A stretch of 64,000 nt of DNA from Triatoma infestans (Eukaryota > Arthropoda > Insecta > Hemiptera > Reduviidae). The notes under the pieces are model-generated. The model saw only the letters and a program-made list of their open reading frames with translations, ran no database searches and was not told where the DNA came from. A program made the position numbers and the translations under genes. Location: NCBI GenBank assembly GCA_011037195.1, contig JAAEAF010003069.1, positions 139,571-203,570 of the forward strand, read 5' to 3'. Below, in pieces: positions 22,668 to 34,537 of this stretch (position 1 is its first letter; every line of letters starts with the position of its first letter).

Positions 22668-23066
22668 TAGAAATGACTTGATTTTTTCATTTTTTATTTT
22701 TATAAAAATTTTTTATTGCACAAGTTGATAATTTATAAAATATCTACGAAGAGAAAATTAGTAAAAAAAAATTCTAAACGAGATTTTTCTTAAAAATAAT
22801 TAGCTATAAATAATTAGCCAATCAGAGTGAAGAAGTAAAGGTGGGAAATGTGGGCGTGGTCAAAATGATAATTGTAAATTTCTTATTAGCCTAACATACA
22901 CCCACATTTAACTCCTGTTCTACACTGTGATTGGTTAATTATTTCTTTGAAAAAACTAGTTTAACATTTTTTTTACTAATTTTCCTCGTAGGTATTTTAT
23001 AAATTATCAAATTGTGCAATAATAAACTTTTTTTATGTAAAAAAAAAAAATCAAATTATTTTTGGT
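22668..23066. mobile_element. Hairpin (foldback MITE) family C, copy 1
   Basis: Long inverted arms, with mismatches, begin at AGAAATGACTTGATTTTTTC (left) and end at TCAAATTATTTTTGG (right). Paired landmarks are TTGCACAAGTTGATAATTTA with TAAATTATCAAATTGTGCAA, and CCAATCAGAGTG with CACTGTGATTGG. The spacer includes GGGCGTGGTC. There is no coding capacity and no terminal TA or TTAA duplication could be fixed. A second copy lies at the right edge of the window. Confidence 0.8.
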
Positions 23067-23451
23067 ATAATATTCACTTTTTTATATAATTAATGTGAGC
23101 TATAAAGAAAGAATTCAGAATTTTCATTCCATTGTTAAAAAAGAAAGCAAAAGAGATAAACAAAAGGGGAAGACTCAAGCGGAAATGCAAGATCCAATGT
23201 GAGTCTGTCATTTTGTATTTGGCCATTAATACTAGTGGGACAAAATAAAATTGATATTAAACACCCACAAAAATTTCTCCTAATATTCAGTTAAAAAACT
23301 TTTCTTAGATCTGGTGTTGTTGTTAGCTATTCAATATATTTTCCTGAATTTTATGTATGTGTCGCAGACGACAAAGTATTGAAAGAATCCTAAATAGATC
23401 GAAATCTACGGATGAACTTATTCGATCAAAATCTAGTTTCTCGCAACAACA
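23067..23451. other. AT-rich stretch between family C and the next family A copy
   Basis: Sequence just right of the hairpin (TATATAATTAATGTGAGCTA) also occurs at the right edge of the window and belongs to the outer part of family C. No gene is supported. Confidence 0.5.
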
Positions 23452-24452
23452 TAAAACAATCTGGTGTGAAACAATCACACGACTGGCCCTTATTGCGTAA
23501 TGGCAAATTTTCTTCACACTTACAATTCTTATTAGTGTTTAAAACTGTCGCCATTTTTATGGAGAAAATCACAAAAACCTGGAAAACCTATTCAGTAAAG
23601 TCGCACTTCCGCTCGACCGATTTTTCTCAAACTGGGAATTTTGGCAACTTACATAATTCTATTTAATATTATTTAGTTGATAGATTTGTATAACACATTG
23701 TTGAACTAAAAATTGCACTTTAAAGAAATCATAACTCCACCCTTCCCTCAAAAGTGCCCTTAAATGAATTTTCCCGGAGAAATGTTTTAAGTAAAAGTTG
23801 TAGCTCTTTGTACGTGGAGTTGATGTACCATGTTTAAAGAAAATCATTAGAGCCGTTTTAGAGAAAATAGCAGAAAACTGAAAACTACTTTCAAAAGTAA
23901 AGCGCATTTCCGGTCATACGATTTTTTTCAAACTCGGGATTTCGACAACAATTTAATTCTAATTAATATTATTTAAATGGTAGAATTGTGTAATAACTGA
24001 AATAGCACTGTAAATGGAAACCCCACCCTTCCCCCAAAAGGGTTCTTAAATGAATTTTCTCGGAGGAATGTTTCAAAATAAAAGTTGTAGCTCTTTGAAA
24101 GTATAGTTCACTTTTCTTGTTTAAACAAAATCGTTGGAGCCATTTTCGAGAAAATTACAAAAAAATGAAAAAAAAAAAAACATTCAGTAAAGTGGCACTT
24201 CTGGTTGATGGATTTTGCCCGAAATCTTCGTGGCTGATATGGTGTAGTAGTCCTAAACGAAAAGTACCTGTTTGAGCTTCCTGCAACTTTTCGTTTTTGA
24301 GATATTCTTTTTACACACATACACAGACACACACACCATTTTCTAAAAACCACTTATTTGGACTCAGGAGACCTCAAAACGTGTATTTCCGGTAAAAATT
24401 CAATTTCTAAAATCCGGCGCGAACCCAATACTTCCTCTTAGTAAGAGAAAGT
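23452..24452 (+). repeat. Family A copy, near full length
   Basis: It starts with the leader ATCTGGTGTGAAACAATCAC. It then has two monomers of about 285-300 bp whose starts lie near 23575 and 23872, with a partial third near 24155. It ends with the hairpin ACTTCCTCTTAGTAAGAGAA near 24430-24452. CACTTCCG, GAGAAATGTTT and AAAGTTGTAGCTCTTTG blocks recur in each monomer. The short frames inside it are not conserved between copies. Confidence 0.8.
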
Positions 24453-26206
24453 AAAAATCACTTTATTATAATGTTTTTTACCCTTTGTCTATTAGAAAAT
24501 TATATTAGGTGCAATTAACATCAGAAGTAATATTATCTCCAGCCTAATTTTGAATATAATGCCATCCAAAATGGAATTAAGTTTCTGAATAAATTAATCC
24601 GAATTAAGGTGTTGAATGAAGTTCAAAACTTTGTTTCTCCTTCTAACTTTTCTGAACTTTGTTAAGTGTGTCACGTGTCAAATATGAACTTGGAACTTAA
24701 ACAGCGCTTCTTGTAAGTAACGCTATTAAAGTAACTTACACTTATTGTAATACAGCATCATAATACTAAGCATATTTCTGTGTGATACCCTAGTTTTTGT
24801 TTTTATCACCAAATTATTCGGCCTCTTCTAATCTTAATGTGACATTGTATACATTTTTTAATTAAAATGATATTGAATGCAAATATAAATTAAATGTTTT
24901 TTTTTTTCAATCAAATTATCAGAATTTTCAGAAGTTCATATTTTTAATACCTAATTCATTCTTACAATTAAAAATATTCGTAATTCATCCTACCCAGATC
25001 TTGATAGATTAATAAAATATTTGTGTCCCAAGGCCAATGAATGTTTTGCAATCCAATAAAAAAAATTATATTCAAATCCGAAGAACTACTTTTGTGAAAT
25101 AATTATTTTCTGGTTTATAATAATATATTTCGTTTTAAATTAAATACTTTGGTATTGCTACTTTTACGATTATGAGCAATACATTTTTAGAAATTTAAAA
25201 TGAAACATTTAGAGAAAGATAAATCTACGAACATTTATTGTGTCTGACAAAGCTAATATAGAAATATATTTTAATTTATAGAGGCATTCCATTCTACACT
25301 AATAAGATAATTTTTATAAGCTGTTGATGGTTTATTCTTATTTGTTTCATGATGATCTCATAACGCCCAAAGATTTATAGCTCCTATTTTAATTAATTTT
25401 TTATTTTCTTACGCCTCGATCAGTGGTTTCTTCTTTGGCCGTCTGATCTCTAGCAGCCCAATATAAAGTGACAGTATCATTTGTTTATTTTAATTAAATA
25501 AATAAAATGTAAAAAAGATGACCGGGTTTATTTAGGAATTTTTGTGTTACCTATCTGTTATCTACTACAGAATAGTTTTCATTTTTAATTGTTTCAAATA
25601 GTGTTTATTAATTACTTTCAAATATATTCGATTTTTGGAAATAGAGAATCTGAGTTTGGTAGTTACTATTAGCCTCCACAACCAAGAGACAAGGTCGAAA
25701 TCTCTCTTGGAACATTGGGTGTTCTAATGCTAAGCTTACTTAGCGTACGCTAGTATTCGGTGGATGAGGGGATAGGGTCGGGCAGAAATATGTGAAAGGT
25801 GTCCCAGACATATAATAACATTTAATTGTACGTACAAAATATAACATAAAGGAAAACTGCTGATCAAATACAAAGAAAATATTAACTGTAATGACACATC
25901 AAAGTCATAGCAATGTCAAAGTGGTTCCAGCCAGCTGCTATCCTCACAAAGGATGGCAGGAATAAAATATAATTTATAACTAGTGGCCTAGCCGGCCGCT
26001 GTCTTCAAGACAAGGCCGCGGCCAAACAAACGAAACCCTTTTCAATACAAGGGTCAATACTTCACATCAAAGCAAGCACCGATAAAGCTGGCCACTGAGC
26101 TAAATCACTGGTCACCGAACTAACCAAGGTCGCACACTAGGACAGATGTCTTGGTGTGAGTGTTGCTAACACTAATATAAACTTCGCCCCATTGGAAGAG
26201 GGGATT
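24453..26206. other. Spacer without recognised gene
   Basis: At about 25930-25965 ATCCTCACAAAGGAT, and at about 25995-26025 GTCTTCAAGAC inside a GGCCGC/GCGGCC context, form short hairpins in a GC-richer patch (25640-26170). Its origin is unknown. The rest is AT-rich and empty. Confidence 0.4.
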
Positions 26207-26305
26207 ATATATACCAGTACGTCATTAGATCATTATACACGAGTACGTCAGTAGATCAATATATACCAGTACGTCATTAGATAATCATATACGAGTACAT
26301 CGTTA
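26207..26305 (+). repeat. Short tandem array, about 26 bp unit, four units
   Basis: Units of the form TATACCAGTACGTCATTAGA follow one another with a few substitutions. Alternate units carry CCAGTACGTCATTAG and CGAGTACGTCAGTAG. Confidence 0.8.
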
Positions 26306-27266
26306 TACGAACAGCAGTTCCGCGTCCCTATACAGGTTTTACTTATACTTATTTCCTTATTTGTGCATCTTAGTTTATTTATTTTAATCATTCTAAATTA
26401 TTAGTTGTTTATCTTCTATTTATTTCTAAGTATTTCTTGTTAATAGTTACCATTACTCACGTTTAAATTATTGTACAAATACAGACTATTTTTATAAATT
26501 CAGTGTTAGTAATTCGAGCTCTAACTTCCAAAAATCTCTAAACTAACTTCCGCCCTCTTCAAGACATCTACTACAAACCACAGGAATCACAATAAACGAT
26601 TCCACTACATAACTAAACTAAAAGCAATAAATAGCCTGAATTAACACAAAAAAAAAGAAGGATCCTTCACCTATCAAATAATTTCTCTTAATTACTAATA
26701 CTAAGTTATATTATATACAGATACAGACTACAGAGTTAGTAGAGTGTTCGGGGTAATGTAATTTCTTCCGCGGTCGTTAAACGTTTTACACAAAAATCTT
26801 CGCAGGTGATGATGATAAAGAGGGGAGGGGAGCTTTCCACCGCCACACAAACACCAGACGGTACCTGTATCGTGTGTTCAGCGTATTTTTCCTCCTGATT
26901 AGTAAGAATGGTGAGCCAGTTATGCTGATAATAATTTTTAGCAGCTAGCTGTTTAGCATAAGCCAATATCCAGTTTCTCAGGAAGAGTATGGACGCTGGA
27001 ACTCGCTAGGGATCACTGCCGTTCCAACTCTGCTTCTGTCCTCCTATTCTCTCTCCCCACCCCAGCAACTACCGATCGCTTTCATCAGTCGCCTCACCGC
27101 ACCATACGTTTATCGCTCTACTATTTTTTATTGTAATTATTGCAAGTGTAATATTCTTCGCAATTATAGAAATCAATTACATATATTCCTATTTATATGA
27201 AATTATATTATTTTCCTAACATAATGATAGAATTCATATTATTATCCAACAATATTATATGGAATA
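26306..27266. other. Spacer between the tandem array and the Helitron
   Basis: No supported gene. A 76-codon minus-strand frame at 26736-26966 shows no recognisable motif. Confidence 0.45.
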
Positions 27267-27479
27267 CTAGCTAACCCGGCCACGCTTCGCTGTGGCTCAG
27301 TCTGATTTTTAGGAAAGTAAACAGAAGTAATACAGTTAAAATAGATTCAGCAAGAAAACACATAATTCAATTTAATACACTACTTTGCGTTGCTGTGAAC
27401 TGAAAGGAAAGAAAGAAAAAAATGTTTTTAATTGAAAGTCTCTTTTTATTGTAAAGCTAGTGAATCGTGAACATTTTTT

Positions 27480-29020
27480 GTTTGTCGTTTTCTGCATAAA
27501 CATAAAGATCAGGTAGTTTACCGACTCTGGAGCATTCGACATATAATTGCCCATGAGAGAAGCATTCGTTTTCTAAATTCAAACCGCACATTGCAAAGTT
27601 TGTCCTTGCGCTTTATTGATAGTCATAGCGAACGCAAGGCCTATTGGAAATTGAAGTCCTGTGAACTCGAACTGCATATCTGTCGGAATGAGTGGTATTC
27701 GTGGAAGTAGTACGTCTTTACCTTTATAAGGTCCAATGAGAATTGTTGCTTCAATTAGATTATTCGTCAATTTTTTAACTACTAATCATGTACAATTGCA
27801 TAACTTTGGCTGATTGATGTTTCGGAGTAATATAATTGGCACTCCAATTTTCAAATTTAGAATGTGAGGCGGTAATATGGGAACATCGAGTGAATAAAGA
27901 AATTCCGTTGGAAAATTCACTACTTCTCCTTGGTCCCCCACGGAGTCAATGGATTTGTATGCATTGTTTCACCTGCGATTCTGTTTAGAATGATGTTCTT
28001 ATGGAGTAAGTCGACATTTTTAACCGCTAGAATGGCTCTTCCGCTTAACCAACCGTGAATTTGATAATTTGTTTCGATGCTATGGAATACCTTGTCTACT
28101 AATTCTTCTTTTGAATGTACAATGTTGCAGAAATTAGATGGGAAGGTGATTTTTCCCATTTCTGGATTTGTAGGAACAGTGCCATTACCGAGTTCGTGTA
28201 ATTGTCTTGAATATATGGCAGTTGTTGGATATAGTTTTGAAGTTGAACTCTCATATTCGTTGTTAAATGATTTTTTTTTACTGTGCTCCAAAGAATTGAA
28301 TATTTCAAGCAGATGTAATGGTTGTAGGAGGAGATGTTGGTTGTAGATGTTGATAGATAAATAACACCTCAATATCGGTATAAGATATATAATTGATATA
28401 TATGTATATGACTGACTGCCAAGGACTGTATACTTAACACTACAAGAACAGAACAGACTGACTGACGTGGCTAAACGATATGTACAATTGAAGTGTGAGA
28501 CTGTGAACAGAATTCCTTTTTTGACTCCGTCTCTCGTTTATATATCCAACTGGCCTCTCCTCTCTCTCTCGAGAGGGGCTCTTTCTCTCTGATGCGTGGT
28601 GGGGGTTCACTCGCTAGTGTGGATGAGTAGTGGGGGTTCACTACCCCTACACAGACATGCATGGGGTTGAGCGAGGTATCACTGGCAGCGTTTGCCTGAA
28701 GCCAACGGATACTAACACCAATGCTCCACCAAATGGAACCTGATTATTTCGCAAGTCTTTCAATGTATGGTCTAATGCTTCCAACGACTACTTATAAGCC
28801 ATTATACACTCATCCCATACAATGATTTTGCACGCCCGAAGAACCTTTCCCATTCCTGATGTTTTAGAAATGTTACATGTTGGGTTTTCTGTGAAGTGCA
28901 TGTTTAGTGACAGTTTAAGAGCTGAATGCACTGTTCCACCTTCTTCCATCAACGTAGGTGGAAATACCTGAAGAAGCAAGTGCTAACGCAATATGGCCGT
29001 TTGAACGGATTTGAGCTCGG
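27480..29020 (-). pseudogene. Helitron Pif1-like helicase relic
   Basis: In gene order on the minus strand: HIALALASSGI and GGTVHSALKLSLN near 28990-28880, a Walker-B-like WDEC (about 28810-28825), PFGGALVL and GFRQTLPVIPRSTP down to about 28660, an LTR-like interruption, then CLKYSILW and TNMRVQLQ near 28320-28260. After these come ELGNGTVP, the block near 28000-28150, RIPLIPTDMQFEF and FAMTINKAQGQTLQ (27579-27720), and a SHGQLYVACSRVGKLPDLYV end near 27480-27560, the last in a shifted frame. At least four frameshifts or stops are present. The N-terminal Rep part is absent. The motifs identify a Helitron Rep-Hel helicase C-terminal half. Confidence 0.9.
28330..28658 (-). repeat. LTR-like insertion inside the Helitron helicase
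   Basis: The helicase reading breaks off at RSTP (about 28660) and resumes at CLKYS (about 28325), so about 330 bp are foreign. The inserted sequence has a TG...CA frame, a GGATATATAAACGAGAG TATA-like site and CT/GA-rich stretches, consistent with a solo LTR. No matching 4-5 bp duplication could be fixed, so the class is tentative. Confidence 0.5.
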
Positions 29021-29219
29021 AATTTCCCGTTTCCGTGGGAACTTCGGAGTAAAAAGTGTATATAAACACTCTTATAAAGAAATGCAATAGTGTGTAAAAA
29101 TTTCAAGTCAATCCATCGACTACTTTTCGAGTTTTGCGGCCACAAACATACGGATGCTGAATTTATATATATATATATATATAGATTATAGAATAATTAC
29201 TACAAGTATAGTACTCACA

Positions 29220-29740
29220 GTGTGGACATCGGAAAATTGCAGGAAGGTGAAACTAGGTATTCTGTTTAGATATTACCATCCCGGATATGACACGAAGATA
29301 TCAGGCAAAATCTAAACCAACCCTAAATGTTAATTTATTGAATGTTTTTTCATTTGCGATTTCCTTGAAAACGACTCCAATGATTTTCTTTAAAATTCAT
29401 ATTCTGTCAGTATATATAAAAATTTTCTTTTTTTGGGTTGGTTCTAGGGAAACAGAGTAGTGTTAAGTTTCCTCTAAAGTACGATTTGCATGTAACGTAT
29501 GATTCTCTAACACTCTTATACAACATTATTTTACACTAAAATATTGGTAAAATTCCAAATTTGATGGAAATCGGTTGACGGAAAATACGTTTTACACAAT
29601 AGGTTTTTTTGTAGTTTTCTGAAAACGACTATAGTATTTAAGTTTAAACTTGGAATGCAAACCTATCATTTTTATTTGTAACATTTCAGAAAATATTGAT
29701 TCAGGTAGCACTGTAGTATTATGTTATATGGAATTGGTTT
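29220..29740 (-). repeat. Diverged family A fragment
   Basis: Blocks such as GAAAACGACTCCAATGATTT and CCAAATTTGATGGAAATCGG correspond to monomer segments of family A on the minus strand, with many changes. Confidence 0.5.
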
Positions 29741-30302
29741 AATGGTATTGGCGGTATTTTCTGGACTACAATGTAATTACTGCTACTACCTATCTGGGTA
29801 GGTTTTTGTCTCCCTATCACCTCTATATTTCAGTTAAGGCAACTGAATAAAAATTTCCTGAACTTTAAAGAGAATTTAAATTTTATAAATTGTATTAACT
29901 AACTAACAACAGGAAGAAAAAGTCATGAGGCGTTGTTTCTCATCGAATTTTTGTGTTAAGATGATTGAAACACAATTTTTGAATGCGGTTGTTAATTCTT
30001 TTTTTGAATAAACTCACCCATTAAAGAAATAATTTTTTTAAATATTTGGAAAATAATATTAATTCTTAATATTATACTTAAGCCTGCCAACAATTTTAGT
30101 TCCTTTTTTTGTTATAGGTAAATTTCTTTTGTTTTAAAAAAAAGGTTTACTTTGGTTGTAAACAATGTGTCTAATTTGACAAATAAAAGAGTCTAATTTG
30201 AGTAAAACATGCTATATATTTATAATCCTGTTAGATATAATCTTAATCCCTCAATTAACTGTAAATTGTGCATATTAAATGTTTTAGATGTCATTAAAAT
30301 AT
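29741..30302. other. AT-rich spacer
   Basis: No feature supported. Confidence 0.5.
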
Positions 30303-30701
30303 TGTAACGCAGTCACTGATGCGATCTAGGAGAGAAAGCAGGTACCTCAAGTTCTCCTAGTGGCCGCTAGGAAGCGCTGGCGGCGCACTCCTCTTTGTAG
30401 AAAAATCGAGAAAGTTCCAGACTCTTCTCGACCGGTATAAATAGTGGGACCACAGAGGAGTTGGGAGAGTTTTCCAGTTACAAACGAAGTGTACGTTTGT
30501 GGAAAGTGTATAAAAAGTGAACAAAATGAACTTTTGTGGTTTAAACTGTGAAGTAATTATTATTAAGTGTTGTTTTTTTTGTAATTTATTGTGTATAACA
30601 ATAAATTGGTGTTTTCTTTATTGAAGTTTTTAGAGTATTTCATCTATACGAACCCACTTAAAACTAGTTGCAGTAGCTAGTTTAGAGGGAAAAACATTGC
30701 A
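30303..30701 (+). repeat. Solo LTR, Gypsy-type TGTAACG family
   Basis: A 399 bp LTR starting TGTAACGCAG and ending ACATTGCA, flanked by the 4 bp duplication ATAT (30299-30302, 30702-30705). It contains a GGTATAAATAG TATA box near 30434, an AATAAA signal at 30600-30605 and the ACGAACCCACTTAAAACTAG block shared with the LTRs at 37.9 and 49.4 kb. No internal region remains, so it is the product of LTR-LTR recombination. Confidence 0.93.
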
Positions 30702-30954
30702 ATATATTAGTTGAATGCCTTTTTTAACAGTCCCAATAAGACAGCTCTTTCACTTAGATAGTGTATCAGAAAACTGGCCACAAATTTTACTGAACTCTAA
30801 TACAGAATAAGAAATCAAAAACGTTCTTCAACTTTGTAGAAAAAATTTTATCTCTTAGAGAGTTTCTCAGAGAACCGTAATTAAACATACCCTAAACTAC
30901 TATCCGTTTAGTCACACTAAGTTGCACGTATGATTCATGTTAATTATATTCTCT

Positions 30955-31215
30955 TTATTTATTTATTTTTTTCAATTTATTGTGTCTGTTTTGAAGAATG
31001 TTTGTATAATTATTTTGTATCCTAAAAGAACCATACTCATTTGTATGGGGTTAATCTCTAAGGCAAATAAATAAATTAAATTGAATTGAATATTTATAAT
31101 CCTGTTTAGATTAGTTTGAAATGCCATCACCACGACAATTGTAAATAATATTGTGAAGTAAGTTTCAAATCTATTACCACAGAGTTTGCATAAAATCCAA
31201 CCAGTACACACCATA
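30955..31215 (+). other. Possible LINE 3' end; uncertain
   Basis: GGCAAATAAATAAATTAAAT followed by repeated ATTGA units near 31060-31090 resembles LINE 3' tails. No ORF2 motif precedes it and no duplication was found. Confidence 0.3.
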
Positions 31216-32561
31216 CAAACGAACTTATCTTTGTGATTAGCACAAATAATAAATACATAATATTACTTGTAGCTTTTTATAATAAATACTAAATAGTTTT
31301 ATTAAAAATTCTGAAATTCTGACATGTAAGAAACTTTGTCAATAAGAGCGCTCAGGATTTTGTTTAAAGTAAGTCCGAGTGTTTCATTCCCAGTTTTTTA
31401 GAATTTTAAGTTGTATAAAAAAGATTTTCTTTCAGTATCTTTAATTTTTTTTTTTTTTTTTTTTTTAGGTACTAGGATAAAAAATATACTAGAAGAAAAA
31501 CGGAGGTAAATAAATTATAAAAAGGAACCAAGTGGCTAACTCTAACCGCTACCATTTTCCAGGAAGTCCAACTGTTCATTTTTTTTCCTACATCCTGAAA
31601 TTACAGACTAGTAAACTTTTTTGTCTGTGAATTATTTAAATAATGTTGTAAATTTTTTTTTGTTACAAAGTATTTTTTAACAAAAAGTTTTTTATCCAAA
31701 GGGATTTAAAGTAAATAGATTTGCTAATAAAAAAAATGTTTTTATTTTATTTGCAAAAATTGTTTAAAAAAAAAAGTAATGAATAAAATATATATTACAA
31801 TAAGGTTAGGTAACAGTTGAAATAGATAAATTTTGAATATAAAGTAGAATGTTAAAAAAAAAAAGAGTACCAGAATACATTGTGTCTACAGTTAACAAGA
31901 GAACTTGGATATCACACCATTAACATAATCAATACATACCCAATAGTTAGATTTGAGAGTATATACAAAATGCTTTTTTCGAAATATTTTATTCAATATG
32001 TGATTTGTTGACCTCCTTGGAATGAACATATGAAAGGCCATTCCATAATTCTGTTTTAGATAGTTACTTAATCTTCATTAACTAATCTTCCTATATTCTC
32101 TTTATTTCGGGTAAAAAAAGCTAAAAAAAAAAAATCTAATCAGGAACAGAATAAAAAAAAAGAAAAATCATACTAGAATGTATATAATTGTTTTAGTGTG
32201 AACAATGAGGTATAATGAAGATTAATATTGAATTAAAAGAAACCAATAAAAAAAACAACCTAATATTGAATTATTATATAAAAAAATTTATTAAATAGAA
32301 ATAGTTCTTCACTATTTTAGGTTTTATGGAGCATTATTTAAGCTTTCAAATAAAGCTCTTATTGTTTTTCACTCCACGTTTTCCAACACCGTGAAGAAGC
32401 TTTTATTAGAAATATCATTTTTAAGGTCAAACAACTTTTTTTAAGTCATACCACGGTTTGTAAAGATATGTGGAGAAAAACAAACCCATCCAACATTATA
32501 ACCAAAATAGTATTATTTTGTATTGAATATGTATGGCTTTTTGTATTTTTTAAAGATTAAT
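31216..32561. other. Low-complexity AT-rich stretch
   Basis: It includes a T tract at 31447-31468 and many A runs. No gene or element is supported. Confidence 0.5.
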
Positions 32562-32882
32562 TGTAACGGCAAGAGAGAGAACACAAGCCCGACCGAGAGA
32601 AAACAGGCCTTCTCTGGTACTCTCTGACTTAAGCAGGCTAGAGTGGGAAAACCTGTATATAAGCCAGTGAGAATCTATACATCTAGCTATCTATCAGATT
32701 CAACCATACATCGCAACGTGTCATATCTCTACTCTCACCCTTTATTCTATAAAATCATTTCAAGTCCAGTGCAGTTTGTGTAAACTTATAGCATATTATA
32801 ACAGTGTCTTCATATCTCGTTTAATTATTCAAACCTCATCTCTCTCCTCATCAACTCCATTATATTAATTGATATTCCATCA
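32562..32882 (+). repeat. Solo LTR, second TGTAACG type
   Basis: A 321 bp sequence starting TGTAACGGCAAGAGAG and ending ATATTCCATCA, flanked by the 4 bp duplication TAAT (32558-32561, 32883-32886). A TGTATATAAGCC TATA-like site lies near 32655. Beyond the first bases it does not resemble the LTRs at 30.3, 37.9 and 49.4 kb, so it is a separate family. Confidence 0.85.
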
Positions 32883-32886
32883 TAAT

Positions 32887-33769
32887 AAATGTTTAATTTA
32901 TCGTTAAGAATCTACAAAATATATAATATTGTTTTGAAATCCATTAAATGAGTTGTAAGGACAATGATGTGAGAGATGACGGAGGTAGGAGAGAAGACGC
33001 AAACTTTGATTCTCTTGTTTGCCATCATTGGCGTCATGGAAGTTAGTCCAGGACTGGAGAGATCAGAAGCGAACGTATTGCAAAATTCTTCAGTTATTTT
33101 GTGCGTTCTTCTGTGTTCTACGAACATTTATACGCATCAGCTGCATCTGGTGAATACCTGAATTTTCATAATGCTTAATAAATTTTGTTTTTTTATATAT
33201 ACTAATTAATTGCAATTGAAATGGAAGATTTCCTGCTGTCGTTAAAGTTGGACTCATAGACATAGTATGTACCAAGTTTCATGTCGATCAACCATGTTAC
33301 CTTCACAGAGGAGAGGTGTCCTATACCTATGGTGCGTCATCTATCCTACAATAGTAGGAGAGACGGCCAAATTAGTGTATTTGTATTTGTTTCTGGAATA
33401 AATGAGAATGTCTTTATTTTGAAAAATAACATTTTTTTAGATAATAGTAGTTGACATATGTTTTAAAAGCATTACCTCTTTAATATATTTCCTATATTTT
33501 GATACAGGGCATAACTTTGAAACGTGCGTCATCTTGCCTAGCTTTACCCTAAGTTAAGACTGTATGTGAGTTGTTATGTTGTGTTGAAATATTTGTTTTG
33601 TTCTATTTTTTTTGAAGATTTATTTTAAATGTACCTTATTATGGTAATTACTCTCACTATGTAATAAATAAAGACTATATTTTTCTATTAAGAACTTTAC
33701 AAACAATAGCACATTGTTTTGTGATTCTTTAAATTAATTGTGATATAAGAATAAAAATATAAAAAAAAA
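32887..33769. other. Spacer without recognised gene
   Basis: Short frames at 32912-33275 on both strands overlap each other and show no motif. Nothing else is supported. Confidence 0.45.
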
Positions 33770-34010
33770 ACCTATGGCGCAACAGCCCATGAAAGGCCAA
33801 GGCTTGCCAAACGGCGTAGTAAGCACGCCGCAGTTCCCACGCCGTTTTGTTCCGGCCTTCGCCCTACCTAGGGCGCTACTAACTGTAGCTTCCCACTTTT
33901 TATCACGTTACTGGGTCAACACCGACACTTTGCCCTCATGAGAATCGACCCTAAATTGTCGCACGAAAGGCGAGTGCGCTAGCCACTAGACCAACGCGTG
34001 AGGACGATAT
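33770..34010 (-). mobile_element. tRNA-derived SINE
   Basis: Read on the minus strand, a head with an A-box-like TCTAGTGGCTAGCGC (33976-33990) and a B-box-like GGGTCGATTCTC (33940-33951) is spaced as in a tRNA gene. A body of about 170 bp follows, ending near 33770 in a T run (minus strand). The RNA polymerase III boxes are typical of SINEs, and a functional tRNA fold is not maintained. Confidence 0.75.
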
Positions 34011-34523
34011 AAGAATAGTTTTTACAAAATTAAACTTAAAAAAATGGAGAGTGAGCGCGACAATTTATTGGGCTACGACACAAAAGTTTGGAAACCCCGG
34101 CGTTTCTCTTATTTTTTATACACGTAATACTCCTCTTTATTATAAAAAACATCATTCTCAACTGTACTTATTATTACTGATGTATATTTTATAGCAATAA
34201 AAGTATCAAATTTTCGAAAATATGAATGTATTGAACACTCGGTATTGAAAAAATGCTTTCAGCGAATCGTCTCTTCTCTCTTACTTCCTCAGAATGTTCG
34301 TTTTTATATAAAACCAATTGAAACCAATTAGAAATCTACGGGCTATGGCAGAAGATCAAGAAAATGTGGAGAACTGAGAGTATTGAGTTCTTTACTGGAT
34401 CGCTCAAGATTTCAAAGAGAATTCAGCACGGCTTATCGAAGCCTTTAGTGCAGCTTGCCTGTCAGAAAATATCCTCACGTCTTTAACTTCTCCGTACCAT
34501 TCTTCCACCATACAGCAGCATTC
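34011..34523. other. Spacer
   Basis: No supported feature. Confidence 0.5.
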
Positions 34524-34537
34524 GAAATGCCGAAATG

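Larger units (their letters stand above)
27267..29185 (-). mobile_element. Helitron, deletion derivative with both termini
   Basis: On the minus strand the element starts TCTATATATATATATATAAA (TC at 29185-29184) after a host A. It ends with a hairpin-forming CCACAGCGAAGCGTGG followed by CCGGGTTAGCTAG and a host T. CTAG at 27267-27270 and insertion between A and T are the Helitron signature. The span is 1919 bp. About 150 bp of 5' leader runs directly into the helicase, so the HUH replication-initiator (Rep) region is missing. It cannot transpose by itself. Confidence 0.92.
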
